A stretch of DNA of 64,000 bases. Source: Chelativorans sp. ZYF759. GTDB taxonomy: Bacteria > Pseudomonadota > Alphaproteobacteria > Rhizobiales > Rhizobiaceae. How positions within the stretch are numbered: position 1 is the stretch's first letter; every line of letters begins with the position of its first letter. Shown here piece after piece: positions 9,393 to 18,111 of the stretch. Location: the NCBI RefSeq assembly GCF_012911015.1, contig NZ_WVVV01000005.1, forward strand, positions 143,760-207,759, written 5' to 3'. A program made the position numbers and the translations under genes. A model generated the notes under the pieces. That model worked only from the letters and a program-made list of their open reading frames with translations. It searched no databases and had not been told where the DNA came from.

Positions 9393-10229
9393 TCAGGCCG
9401 CCCTGCTGGTCTGGCGCGACGTTTCGGCCGGCACGACGACGCGTGTGCCAAAGGCCTCTCCCTCGTCGAAGCCGCCGAAACGGGTGAGTTCTTCTTCCGA
9501 TGGCGCCTCGCAGGACCATTTGCGCGACGGCACCCAGCCGCATTGCCGCTTCAGGATCGCGGCGTATTCAGCCCGCTTGAGCGCGGCGATCGACGGATCG
9601 ATTACCGGCACGCCGAGACGCTTCTCGATATCGCGGTAGAAACCAACTTCGAGCGTGCAGCCCAGGATCAACGCCTCGGCGTGGTCCTCCTCGACGGCCT
9701 TGCGGCCGGCCTCGATCAACCGGCGTTCGGTTTCGGCATGGTCCTGCTGGAACTCGTTGACGCCCAGTTCGACGTGGTAGAAGCCGGAGAGGCGATGCCC
9801 GTGGCCATGCTCGCAGACCGTGGCCTCCATCTGGTTGACCCATTTGCGCCGGCCCACGATCACGCCAAAACGGTTGGCGAGGCTGGCGGCGATTTCGCAT
9901 GAGGCCATGCAGGGCGCGGTCACGATCATGTCGCCCGAGAGTTCGCGCGCGTCATGGAGAGCCGTGTCGTAGAAACAGCCGATGGCGAAGGCGTCGAAAC
10001 CTTCGCGGTGGGCCGCCCGCGCGGCGCGGACGATGGCGCGCGTCACCATCGCCTCATAGGAACGGAACTCGATATGGGTAAAACCACCCTCGCTGGGAGG
10101 CAGGGAGGTCACGTGGACCTCCGTGCCCGGCAGCTTGTTGTCGCGCGCCATTTCGGCAAAAACCTTGTCATGCAGTTCGTCGCCCGCCACGGGGCTGAAA
10201 TACATGATCTTCAGCGGTTTCTGGTTCAT
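9393..10229 (-). CDS. Asp/Glu/hydantoin racemase family protein
   Basis: 278 aa. The two catalytic-type cysteines of the family are seen in 'FAIGCFYDTAL' (first half) and 'LILGCTLEVGFY' (second half), each in the expected G-C context. Members invert the chirality of aspartate, glutamate or 5-substituted hydantoins, or cleave maleate-like diacids. Beside hydantoinase A and B genes, hydantoin racemase activity is the most likely role: it would let both enantiomers enter a stereospecific ring-opening step. A GGAGG ribosome site lies directly upstream of the ATG, 20 bp after the first hyuB stop. The family is broad, so the exact substrate is inference. Confidence 0.85.
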   Translation of the reverse strand: MNQKPLKIMYFSPVAGDELHDKVFAEMARDNKLPGTEVHVTSLPPSEGGFTHIEFRSYEAMVTRAIVRAARAAHREGFDAFAIGCFYDTALHDARELSGDMIVTAPCMASCEIAASLANRFGVIVGRRKWVNQMEATVCEHGHGHRLSGFYHVELGVNEFQQDHAETERRLIEAGRKAVEEDHAEALILGCTLEVGFYRDIEKRLGVPVIDPSIAALKRAEYAAILKRQCGWVPSRKWSCEAPSEEELTRFGGFDEGEAFGTRVVVPAETSRQTSRAA

Positions 10230-10249
10230 CTAGTCCTCCTGTCGCGGTC

Positions 10250-11911
10250 TCAGACCGAGTATCCGTAGACCTCCCGCGCGCGCTCCGCGGTGATGAAGCC
10301 GTTGCGGATATCCTCGGCAATCGCCTCGCGGTCGCGCTTCTTCGGATCGCCGGCACCGCCGCCGGCGCCGGTGTGGATGCGGATCACATCGTCGGTGTCG
10401 ACAGAAATGCCGGAGGCGAAGGCATAGCGTTCCGAACTGCCATCGGTGCGCAGCACCTCGACATAGTTGGGCGATCCTTCCAGCCCGCCATCGATACCCC
10501 AGGGCAGGATGCGCGACCGGGTGTAGCCGGCCGTCATGAAGGAGTTGTCGCGGCGGATGCGGTAATCCATCACGATGCCACGGCCGCCCGTGAACTCGCC
10601 TTCGCCGCCGGGTGCCGTGTTCAGCTCCATGCGGTCGACAAACAGTCCGTTGCGCGCCTCGGAAATCTCGGCCGGGCAATTATACGTCTCGCCATGGAAG
10701 CCGGAGAAGATGCCGCTGTTGCCATCGCGGCCGCTGCTGGCGCCCCAGCCGCCGATCTGCGGCTCGACGATCGTGTACTGGCGCCCGGTGTCGGGATGGA
10801 TGCCGCCGATGAAGGTGCCGCAGATCGAGGCAAAATGCCCGGCTGCGAGCCTGTCCGGCACATGGGCGGCGAGGCAGCGCCACAACAGGTCATAGACGCG
10901 GACTTCCGTCTCAAAATAGAAGCCCAGCGCCGACGGCTCCTTGGCGTGGAAAACGGTGCCTTCCGTGGTCAGCAGCTTGATCGGCCGGAACGAGCCCTCA
11001 TTGGCTGGCGAGTAGGGGTCGGTCAGCGACTTGAAGATCATCTGTGCGCAGACCATCACGCCGTCTCGGCTGGTGTTGGTCGGGCCGGTGTCCTGCTCGG
11101 GATTGTCGCGCAGATCGACGACGAATTCTGTGTCCGAGATGGTGATCTTCACATTGTAGAAGCGGCCGTCATCCTGTTCTTCGGTCAGTTCGAAGGTGCC
11201 GTGGGGCAGTTTGGCAAGCTCGGCAAGCGATACCTTCTCACCGAACTCCATGAAGGAATCCATGGCGTTGCCGAAGGTGTCGACGCCATATTTGGTGGCA
11301 ATCTCCGCAAGTCGCCGGGCGCCGATGCGCACCGAGGCAATGGCTGCCCACAGATCGCCCTCCAGATAGTCGGGCATACGCGAATTGACCTTGATGATGT
11401 CGAAGACCGGTTTGATGGGTTCGCCGCGCGAGATCATCTTGACGGCGGGCAGTCGCAGGCCCTCCTGGAAGATCTCGGTCGCGTCCGCCGACAGCGAGCC
11501 GGGCGACTTGCCGCCGACATCGGAATTGTGGGCGATGTTGGCCGTCCAGGCGATCAGGCGGTCGCCGGCGAAGACGGGCATGGCGACCACAATGTCGTTG
11601 AGATGGGTGACGCCGCCATAATAGGGATCGTTGGTGACGAAGACGTCGCCTGGCTCGATGTCGCCGGGCTTGTCGAATTTCGCCACCAGCACCTGCACCG
11701 CCTTGTCGAGCACGCCGATGAAGGCCGGGATGCCAGCGCCCGAGCTTGCGAGCCGACCGCGCGCGTCGAGGATGCCGGTGCCCATGTCGAGCACCTCGTA
11801 GATGATCGAACTCATTGCCGTCTTGCGCATGGCGGCGAACATCTCGTCGGCAGTCGCCTGGAGGGAATTCTGGATGATCTCCAGCGTGATGGGGTCGTTC
11901 TTGGCCGTCAT
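10250..11911 (-). CDS. hyuB: Hydantoinase B / 5-oxoprolinase B-type subunit (first copy)
   Basis: 553 aa. It carries the same landmarks as its paralogue at 6601-8163 ('TADEMFAAMRKTAMSSIIYE', 'GDVFVTNDPYYGGVTHLND', 'IVEPQIGGWGA', 'GAGGGAGDP'). The start was placed at the ATG that follows GAGGAGG, 10 bp after hyuA, because the longer frame upstream mirrors the hyuA 3' end. It is probably the primary partner of HyuA in an ATP-dependent cyclic amide hydrolase, given the adjacency. The tail carries about 20 residues (KKRDREAIAEDIRNG...) missing from the second copy. Confidence 0.93.
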   Translation of the reverse strand: MTAKNDPITLEIIQNSLQATADEMFAAMRKTAMSSIIYEVLDMGTGILDARGRLASSGAGIPAFIGVLDKAVQVLVAKFDKPGDIEPGDVFVTNDPYYGGVTHLNDIVVAMPVFAGDRLIAWTANIAHNSDVGGKSPGSLSADATEIFQEGLRLPAVKMISRGEPIKPVFDIIKVNSRMPDYLEGDLWAAIASVRIGARRLAEIATKYGVDTFGNAMDSFMEFGEKVSLAELAKLPHGTFELTEEQDDGRFYNVKITISDTEFVVDLRDNPEQDTGPTNTSRDGVMVCAQMIFKSLTDPYSPANEGSFRPIKLLTTEGTVFHAKEPSALGFYFETEVRVYDLLWRCLAAHVPDRLAAGHFASICGTFIGGIHPDTGRQYTIVEPQIGGWGASSGRDGNSGIFSGFHGETYNCPAEISEARNGLFVDRMELNTAPGGEGEFTGGRGIVMDYRIRRDNSFMTAGYTRSRILPWGIDGGLEGSPNYVEVLRTDGSSERYAFASGISVDTDDVIRIHTGAGGGAGDPKKRDREAIAEDIRNGFITAERAREVYGYSV

Positions 11912-11921
11912 CTCTGCCTCC

Positions 11922-13997
11922 TCAAGCGCTGAGTGTGATGTGGATGTTGCCATAACCATCGATCCGGACCTTGTTGCCTGGGTGGATGACGACGGTCGTG
12001 CCGGGGTCCTCGACGATGGCCGGTCCGTCGAATTCCATGCCCGGTTCCAGCTTCGTGCCGTCATAGATGTCGGCGGTGTGGACGCCTTCGAGCGCGTAGT
12101 CGACGCTCCGCTCGCCCTTCAGGGCTGCCGATGCCGGGGACCCGGTCGGCTGGCGCTCCTTGACGGTCAGCTTGCCGACTTCGGCCGAGGCGACGAGGTG
12201 GATGCCCACCATCTCGACCGGTGCGTCGAGCCGGTAGGTGTATTCGCGCTCATAGGTGTCGTGGAAGGAGGTCTCGATGGCGGAAAGCCGCGCATCGGTG
12301 ATCTCGCCTTCATCAAGGAGCACCTCGGTCGTGTGTTCCTGGTTCTGGTAGCGGAATTTGCCGTAGCGCAGGAACTTGACCTTTGAGGCCGAAACGTCTT
12401 CGGCGGCGAACTGCGCAAGCGCCTGCTCCTCGGTCTCGGCGAAGAGTGCCTCGATGCCCTTTGCGGCTCCTTCCTTCAGGTCAGCGAGCCGCGTGACGAA
12501 ATAGTCGCGCCGCAGATCGGACATCATCATGCCCCAGGCCGAGAAGACCGAAGCGCCGGCCGGCACCACCACCTTCTTGACGCCGAGTTCGCCCGCCAGC
12601 GCCACGCCATGCATCGCGCCGCCGCCGCCGAAGGCGACGAGCGTGAAGTCGCGCGGATCATGGCCGCGGTTGAGCGAGACCAGCTTGAGCGCATTGACCA
12701 TGTTGTTGTTGGCGATGCGGATGATGCCGCGTGCGGCCTCGTCGGCATCGACGCCGAGCTTTTCGCCCACGGCATGGATGGCGGATTTCGCCTGGTCCAT
12801 GTCGGCAACCACTTCGCCGCCGCAGAAATAGTCGCGATTGATGCGGCCGAGCCAGAGATTGGCGTCGGTGGTGGTCGCCTCGGTGCCGCCACGGCCATAG
12901 GCGGCCGGTCCTGGCATGGCGCCGGCCGATTGCGGGCCGACATGCAGCTTGCCGAAATCATCCACCCAGGCGATCGAGCCGCCGCCATTGCCGATCTCCA
13001 CGAGGTCGACGACGGGCACCATGATCGGGTAGCCCGCGAAGGTGCGATCGCGCTCGATCCAGTAGTCGGTCATGATGCGGACCTGGCCGTCTTCGATCAG
13101 CGAGCACTTCGCTGTGGTGCCGCCGATGTCGAGCGCCAGGATATTGGGTTCGCCGATCAGCTTGCCGAGCTCGGCCGCGCCCCAGAAACCGGAAGCCGGA
13201 CCCGATTCGACCATGGTGATCGGGATCTTCGAGACCGCCTCCAGCGAATCCACGCCGCAATTCGACTGCATGATGTAGGGGCTGCCCGCAAAGCCGCGAT
13301 CCGACAGGCCGTCCTTCAGCCGCGCCAGATAGCGCTCGGCGATCGGCTGGACGTAGGCCGAGAGCACGGCTGTGTTGGTGCGCTCATATTCGCGCCATTC
13401 GCGGGTGATCTGGTGCGAGGAAACGGCTGAGACATCCGGCCACAGCTTCTTGAGTTCGGCCAGAGCCGCCTTCTCATGCGCGGGATCTGCATAGGAGTGC
13501 AGGAAGCAGATGGCCACCGCCTGCACGCCGTCGGCCTTGAAGTCCTCGACGATGGCCGGCAACCCCGACAGGTCGAGAGGCTTCAGCTCCTCGCCCTTGT
13601 AGGTGATGCGGCCGGGCAGCTCGCGGCGCAGATAGCGCGGCACGAAGGGCTTCGGCTTCTCATAGTGCAGGTTGAAGAAATCCGGGCGGTTGCCGCGCGC
13701 GATCTCGAGTGAGTCACGAAATCCTTCCGTGGTGATGAGACCAACCTTCACGCCCTTGCGCTCGGTCAGGGCGTTGATGACCACGGTTGTGCCGTGCGCC
13801 AGAAACTTGATGGCCGACGGCTCCACTCCTGCCTTCTCGAGAACGTTGAGCACGCCCTGTTCGAAATTGGGTGGGGTCGTGTCGGACTTGGCCGTCGTGA
13901 TGCGGGATTCGCCGGTTTGCGGATCGGTCTCGAAGCACACCAGGTCGGTGAAGGTGCCGCCGACATCGGTCGCGACGCGCAAGGTCTTGTCTGCCAT
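11922..13997 (-). CDS. hyuA: Hydantoinase A / 5-oxoprolinase A-type ATPase subunit
   Basis: 691 aa, normal for HyuA. The N-terminal ATP-binding signature of the acetate kinase/actin-like fold is obvious (VATDVGGTFTDLVCFE). Further family blocks are the ADSVxx-type 'LAHGTTVVINALTERKG', the 'LALDIGGTTAKCSLI' phosphate loop and 'VAFGGGGAMHG'. It activates the ring amide by ATP hydrolysis for cleavage together with HyuB. The ATG shares one base with the stop of the GAF gene (TAATG) and has GGAGAT upstream; a start 15 codons earlier is less likely. It is the only A subunit in the operon, shared by two B subunits. Confidence 0.94.
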   Translation of the reverse strand: MADKTLRVATDVGGTFTDLVCFETDPQTGESRITTAKSDTTPPNFEQGVLNVLEKAGVEPSAIKFLAHGTTVVINALTERKGVKVGLITTEGFRDSLEIARGNRPDFFNLHYEKPKPFVPRYLRRELPGRITYKGEELKPLDLSGLPAIVEDFKADGVQAVAICFLHSYADPAHEKAALAELKKLWPDVSAVSSHQITREWREYERTNTAVLSAYVQPIAERYLARLKDGLSDRGFAGSPYIMQSNCGVDSLEAVSKIPITMVESGPASGFWGAAELGKLIGEPNILALDIGGTTAKCSLIEDGQVRIMTDYWIERDRTFAGYPIMVPVVDLVEIGNGGGSIAWVDDFGKLHVGPQSAGAMPGPAAYGRGGTEATTTDANLWLGRINRDYFCGGEVVADMDQAKSAIHAVGEKLGVDADEAARGIIRIANNNMVNALKLVSLNRGHDPRDFTLVAFGGGGAMHGVALAGELGVKKVVVPAGASVFSAWGMMMSDLRRDYFVTRLADLKEGAAKGIEALFAETEEQALAQFAAEDVSASKVKFLRYGKFRYQNQEHTTEVLLDEGEITDARLSAIETSFHDTYEREYTYRLDAPVEMVGIHLVASAEVGKLTVKERQPTGSPASAALKGERSVDYALEGVHTADIYDGTKLEPGMEFDGPAIVEDPGTTVVIHPGNKVRIDGYGNIHITLSA

Positions 13998-14503
13998 TAT
14001 CGATCTCCACTCGATGGATTGCGTTGCTGGAGGAGCAGGCACAATGCGCCGGGCAGCTTGAGCGCCTCGGCGGCCTGGATCTTCTCCGGCGTGTAGAAAC
14101 CTGCCTCGTGAAGGCAGTTGATGGTGCCGATGACCTCGCCAGCCACGATGATCGGCACGTTCATCACCGACTCGCAGCCCAATGACCGGATCAACTCGTG
14201 ATCTTCGAATACCTTGGCTATCCCCCCGATATTGTTGGCCACGAAGGTCTTCTTCTCCTGCAGCACGAGCCGCGACCAGTCGGTCGGGTTGGCGGGCTTG
14301 GTGCCGGATACGGGGTAGGCGTCGGGCATGTTCGAATAGATGCGCTGAGCCATCCGGGTCCGCGGATCGAAGGTCATGACCGTGAACAGCTTCACGCCGA
14401 CCGTGGCCTCGGTCAGTGCGCGCAAGGCGTCGAAAACGGCCACCGGCTGGTCACGTCGTTCGGCAAGCGCGGTGGTGAATTCTGTGTACTCAGGAATCTT
14501 CAT
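13997..14503 (-). CDS. Small stand-alone GAF-domain protein
   Basis: 168 aa made of little more than one GAF domain (about 20-160): 'VFDALRALTEATVGVKLFTVMTFD', 'TFVANNIGGIAKVFEDHELI', 'SVMNVPIIVAGEVIGTINCLHE'. It has no output domain. C109 and C129 lie in the core but do not match the three-cysteine pattern of free-methionine-sulfoxide reductases. The gene overlaps the ABC ATPase by 14 bp upstream and hyuA by one base downstream, so it is wired tightly into the transport and hydantoinase operon. It may sense or bind the pathway's small molecule, or act as an unrecognised enzyme; I cannot tell which. Confidence 0.8.
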   Translation of the reverse strand: MKIPEYTEFTTALAERRDQPVAVFDALRALTEATVGVKLFTVMTFDPRTRMAQRIYSNMPDAYPVSGTKPANPTDWSRLVLQEKKTFVANNIGGIAKVFEDHELIRSLGCESVMNVPIIVAGEVIGTINCLHEAGFYTPEKIQAAEALKLPGALCLLLQQRNPSSGDR

Positions 14504-15305
14504 GCGTGTTCTTGGCGAGCCGCGCGCGCAGCTCCTCCTCTTTTCTGGTGACGACGGGAACGGCGGCGATCAGCCGGCGCGTGTAGGGGTGATCGGGATC
14601 GGCGAATATCTTCTCGGTCGCATTGAGTTCGACCAGCTTTCCCGCCTCGAAAACGGCGACGCGGTCGGCGATGTTGCGGACCACGGACAGGTCGTGGGTA
14701 ATGAAGATGTAGGTGAGCCCCCGCGCGGCGCGCAGATCGTTCAGGAGCTTGAGCACCCGAGCCTGGACGAGCACGTCGAGCGCCGAAGTCGGCTCGTCCA
14801 GCACGACCAGATCGGACTGGCAGGCGAGCGCCCGGGCAATCGCGACGCGCTGGCGCTGTCCGCCCGAAAGGGAGGCCGGCGAGCGGGAGCGGTAGTCGCC
14901 GGGCAGGCCGACCTCCTTCAGCAATTCTCCGGCGCGCTGCCATCGTTTCGACTTCTCCCCAATGCCGTGGACGTCGAGCGCAAGCCGCAACGAGGCGCCG
15001 ATGGACCGGCGGGGATTGAGCGAGGACATCGGGTTTTGCTGCACGAGCTGGATGGCGCGGCGATGCGCCAACTCCCGCCGGGCAGGCAAAAGGGCGCCGC
15101 GGTAGCGCAGTTCGCCTTCGCTCGGTGGATAGATGCCCAGCACCATGTTGGCCAGCGTGCTCTTGCCGGAGCCCGATTCCCCGACAATCGCCAGGCATTC
15201 GCCCTGTCGGACCTCGAGCGACACGTCATCGACGGCGCGCAGTTTGCCCGAGGGCGTGTCGAACACCTTCGAGACCGAACTCAGCGTAAGAAGGTTTTCG
15301 CTCAT
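14490..15305 (-). CDS. Oligopeptide-type ABC transporter ATPase (DppF/OppF-like)
   Basis: 271 aa. Walker [11 protein letters not shown] at 41-50, signature LSGGQ at 146-150 and Walker B VVLDEP at 167-172. The C-terminal segment '[15 protein letters not shown]' is the mark of oligopeptide/nickel-type ATPases. It pairs with the upstream ATPase gene, to which it is joined by an ATGA overlap, to energise import through the two permeases. It is slightly short for DppF but complete. Neighbouring hydantoinase genes suggest the cargo is a peptide, cyclic dipeptide or hydantoin-like compound. Confidence 0.92.
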   Translation of the reverse strand: MSENLLTLSSVSKVFDTPSGKLRAVDDVSLEVRQGECLAIVGESGSGKSTLANMVLGIYPPSEGELRYRGALLPARRELAHRRAIQLVQQNPMSSLNPRRSIGASLRLALDVHGIGEKSKRWQRAGELLKEVGLPGDYRSRSPASLSGGQRQRVAIARALACQSDLVVLDEPTSALDVLVQARVLKLLNDLRAARGLTYIFITHDLSVVRNIADRVAVFEAGKLVELNATEKIFADPDHPYTRRLIAAVPVVTRKEEELRARLAKNTHEDS

Positions 15306-16192
15306 GCCGCTCCCTCGGGCTCGCCGCAGCCTTCGTGCACCACGAGTGGCGCAAAATAGGCCTCCGAGACGTCCTCTATGTCGGGGATGCCGCCGCCGGT
15401 CAGGCGGGGTACGGCGCGCATCAGCGCCTGCGTGTAGGGATGCCGGGGATCTTCGAAGAGGCTGTCGGCGGGGCCATGCTCCACGATCCGCCCCTTGTAG
15501 ATGACATAGACGCGGTCGGCGAACTCGCGCACGACGCCCAGGTTGTGCGAGATGAAGAGCACCGAGGTATCGTGCTCCTCGACTAGGTCGCGCATCAGGC
15601 GCAGCGTCTGTGCCTGGACCGTGACGTCGAGCGCGGTTCCCGGCTCGTCGGCCAGAAGAAGCGAAGGCTCGTTGGCGAGCGCCATGGCGATCATCACCCG
15701 CTGGTTCATGCCGCCCGACAGCTGGAACGAATAGGAATCCAGCACCCGGTCAGGATTGGGGATCGCCACGTCGGCCAGGGCTCTGGCCGCGCGCTGGCGC
15801 GCCTCCGCCATCTTGAGGCGCGGATCGCGCCTGCGCAGAACTTCATGGAACTGCACGCCGATCGTGTACACGGGATTGAGCGACGAGGTCGGATCCTGGA
15901 AGATCATCGACATCGCCGTGCCGCGCAGGCGCGCGCGGTCCCGTGCCGAAAGCGTGTCCAGATTCTGTCCCTCGAACTCGACCAGGCCCGAGATGCGTGC
16001 GCTGCGCACTTGCTGCAGCAGGCCGAGCACGATGCGGGCCGTGACCGACTTGCCGGAGCCGGATTCGCCGACGAGCGCCACGCGTTCGCCCTTGCGGATG
16101 TGCATGGAAATGCCGTGGAGGACCTCCACGGTTCCCGCCCAGCGCCGGAAACCCAGGCGCAGATCGCTGATGCGGAGCGTGGGGGCGGTCAT
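15302..16192 (-). CDS. Oligopeptide-type ABC transporter ATPase (DppD/OppD-like)
   Basis: 296 aa. Walker A GESGSGKS at 42-49, signature LSGGMNQR at 158-165 (a common DppD variant with Met-Asn) and Walker B LLLADEPG at 178-185. The family segment '[19 protein letters not shown]' is followed by a cysteine-bearing tail '[11 protein letters not shown]'; oligopeptide ATPases often have a Cys-rich tail, but only one Cys remains here. The ATG overlaps the permease stop (ATGA), and the gene's own stop overlaps the second ATPase start in the same way. Confidence 0.92.
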   Translation of the reverse strand: MTAPTLRISDLRLGFRRWAGTVEVLHGISMHIRKGERVALVGESGSGKSVTARIVLGLLQQVRSARISGLVEFEGQNLDTLSARDRARLRGTAMSMIFQDPTSSLNPVYTIGVQFHEVLRRRDPRLKMAEARQRAARALADVAIPNPDRVLDSYSFQLSGGMNQRVMIAMALANEPSLLLADEPGTALDVTVQAQTLRLMRDLVEEHDTSVLFISHNLGVVREFADRVYVIYKGRIVEHGPADSLFEDPRHPYTQALMRAVPRLTGGGIPDIEDVSEAYFAPLVVHEGCGEPEGAA

Positions 16193-17022
16193 TGGTCGGC
16201 CCCCAGGAGTTCGCGCAGCGCGTCGCCCACGAGGTTGAAGCCAAAGACCGCCACGAGGATCGCCAGGCCGGGGAAGACGGTGAGCCACCAGGAATCGGGC
16301 AGGTAGGTCGCGCCTTCGGCCACCATCGAACCCAGATCCGGGGTCGGCGGCTGCACGCCGAGACCGAGGAAGGAGAGCGAGGAGGCGATCAGGATGACGA
16401 AGCCGAGGTCGAGCGTCATCTTGGTCAGGATCGAGGGCACGCAGTTGGGCAGGATCTCGCGGAACATGACGTGAAGCCGCGACGCGCCGATCACCTCTGC
16501 GGCCAGCACATAGCCCTCTTCCTTTTCGGATCGCGTGATGTTGTAGACGAGGCGCGTATACCAGGGCCACCACATGGCGGTGACCGCCAGCATGCCGTTG
16601 GTCAATGTCGGCTGGAGCACGCCCATGATCGACATGGCAAGCACCAAAGGCGGGATCGAGAGGAATACGTCGGTCAGCCGCATCAGGACATATTCGGTCC
16701 AGCCGCCCAGATAGCCGGCCAGGAGACCGATGGTCACGCCGATGGGCACTGCGATCACCAGCACCACCGCGCCCAGCATGAGCGAGATGCGGAAGGCGTA
16801 GATGATGCGGGTGAAGATGTCGCGGCCGACGAGATCTGTACCGAAGATGTAGGGCCACTCGGGCGCGCGGTTGAAGTTCGCGAAATCCACCACCGCGCCT
16901 CGGTGCGCGGGAAACGGCGCGATGAAATCGGCAAAGATGGCAGAGAAGACCACGATGAAGACGAGCAGGAGGCCCAGCATCGACATCGGGTTGCGCAAAA
17001 GGATGTAGAGGGTGCGCTGCAT
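16189..17022 (-). CDS. Oligopeptide-type ABC transporter permease (DppC-like)
   Basis: 277 aa inner-membrane permease. A first helix (about 12-34) precedes the 'FGTDLVGRDIFTRIIYAFRISLMLG' block typical of DppC/OppC. The EAA coupling loop is 'EVIGASRLHVMFREILPNCVPSIL', followed by the 'SSLSFLGLGVQPPTPDLGSM' signature. It starts 2 bp after the DppB-like stop. Together the two permeases form the transmembrane channel. The long reading upstream (to about 17601) only mirrors the other permease gene. Confidence 0.93.
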   Translation of the reverse strand: MQRTLYILLRNPMSMLGLLLVFIVVFSAIFADFIAPFPAHRGAVVDFANFNRAPEWPYIFGTDLVGRDIFTRIIYAFRISLMLGAVVLVIAVPIGVTIGLLAGYLGGWTEYVLMRLTDVFLSIPPLVLAMSIMGVLQPTLTNGMLAVTAMWWPWYTRLVYNITRSEKEEGYVLAAEVIGASRLHVMFREILPNCVPSILTKMTLDLGFVILIASSLSFLGLGVQPPTPDLGSMVAEGATYLPDSWWLTVFPGLAILVAVFGFNLVGDALRELLGADQ

Positions 17023-17024
17023 GG

Positions 17025-18047
17025 TCAGGCCCTCTGCGAATGACGGATGCGGGGATTGATGTAGGCGGTGATCAGATCGACGATGATGTTGACGATCAGG
17101 AACAGCGCGGAGATGCAGAGCACCGTGCCGACGATGGCGTTGAGGTCCTTGCGCAGGATGGCGGCCACGCCGTAGCGCGACAGACCCGGCCACGCGAAGA
17201 CGGCCTCGACGAGAAAGGCGTTGCCAAGCATGGCCGCGAAGTCGAGGCCAATGATGGTCATCGACGGGATCATCGAGGGCCGGAATGCATAGCGGCGCGC
17301 GATCCGCCGTTCGGGAAAGCCATAGGCCTGGGCCATCTCGATATAGGGGCGGTCGTATGTCTCGACCATGTTCGAGCGGGTCAGCCTGGCGGCCTGGCCG
17401 ATGCCGGAAAGCGCCAGCGCGAAGGCCGGCAGGACGATGTGCGAAACGGCGCTGCCGAAGGCCCGCAAATTGCCCGCCACCAGCGTGTCGACCAGCAGGA
17501 AGCCAGTGATCGAGGGAACGACATGCATGTTCGCAATCCGTCCCGCGATCGGGAAGATCGGCAGGAAATAGGCGAAGAGCAGCATCAGGATGACCGCCCA
17601 CACGAAGGCGGGCGCAGAAACACCGAGGAGCGAGACCATCCTGATCGTATTGTCGGCCCAGGTGTGCCGGTAGCGGGCGGAAAGTGCGCCGAGCGGCAGG
17701 CCGATCACGATCATCATCAGCCCGGCCACGAAGATCAGTTCCAGCGTCGCTGGCAGGAACTGCGCGATGTCGCGCGTGACCGGACGGTTGGTGTAGAGCG
17801 AAATTCCCAGATCGCCCCGGGCCAGATCAGCAACGAAGTGACCGTACTGAACGGGCAATGGCTCGTTCAGATGCAATCTCTCGCGCAGGTTCTCGACCTG
17901 CTCGGCGGTGGCGTTCGGCCCCAGCGCGATGCGCGCCGGATCGCCCGGTATGACCCGGGCGATGGAGAAGATCAGCATGGACACCCCGATGAGAACAATC
18001 ATCGACGTGACCAGCCGCTTCGCGAGAAGGCGAAGGACGGGCGACAT
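17025..18047 (-). CDS. Oligopeptide-type ABC transporter permease (DppB-like)
   Basis: 340 aa. The N-terminal 'LLAKRLVTSMIVLIGVSMLIFSIARVIPGDPA' block and the coupling loop 'EMAQAYGFPERRIARRYAFRPSM' are DppB hallmarks, with about six membrane helices. I start it at the ATG at 18047. An in-frame GTG at 18083 would add 12 residues, but it lies inside a strong hairpin (18068-18097) and the added residues do not look like a DppB N-terminus. The gene follows the binding-protein gene in the operon. Confidence 0.9.
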   Translation of the reverse strand: MSPVLRLLAKRLVTSMIVLIGVSMLIFSIARVIPGDPARIALGPNATAEQVENLRERLHLNEPLPVQYGHFVADLARGDLGISLYTNRPVTRDIAQFLPATLELIFVAGLMMIVIGLPLGALSARYRHTWADNTIRMVSLLGVSAPAFVWAVILMLLFAYFLPIFPIAGRIANMHVVPSITGFLLVDTLVAGNLRAFGSAVSHIVLPAFALALSGIGQAARLTRSNMVETYDRPYIEMAQAYGFPERRIARRYAFRPSMIPSMTIIGLDFAAMLGNAFLVEAVFAWPGLSRYGVAAILRKDLNAIVGTVLCISALFLIVNIIVDLITAYINPRIRHSQRA

Positions 18048-18067
18048 GGCAACCTGCACATTCGAAG

Positions 18068-18097
18068 GGGAAGCGGCGGACACGCCGTCCGCTTCCC
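18068..18097 (-). other. Hairpin between binding-protein and permease genes
   Basis: GGGAAGCGG (18068-18076) pairs perfectly with CCGCTTCCC (18089-18097), and three further inner pairs are possible. There is no clear T-run, so it probably stabilises or attenuates the binding-protein mRNA rather than ending transcription fully. The same arrangement follows the other three binding-protein genes in this window. Confidence 0.6.
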
Positions 18098-18111
18098 GGT
18101 TTGGCCCCGAA

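Noticed and set aside
18048..18083. GTG start for the DppB-like permease at 18083
   Set aside because: It lies inside the stem-loop at 18068-18097, and the 12 extra residues do not resemble DppB proteins; the ATG at 18047 fits better.
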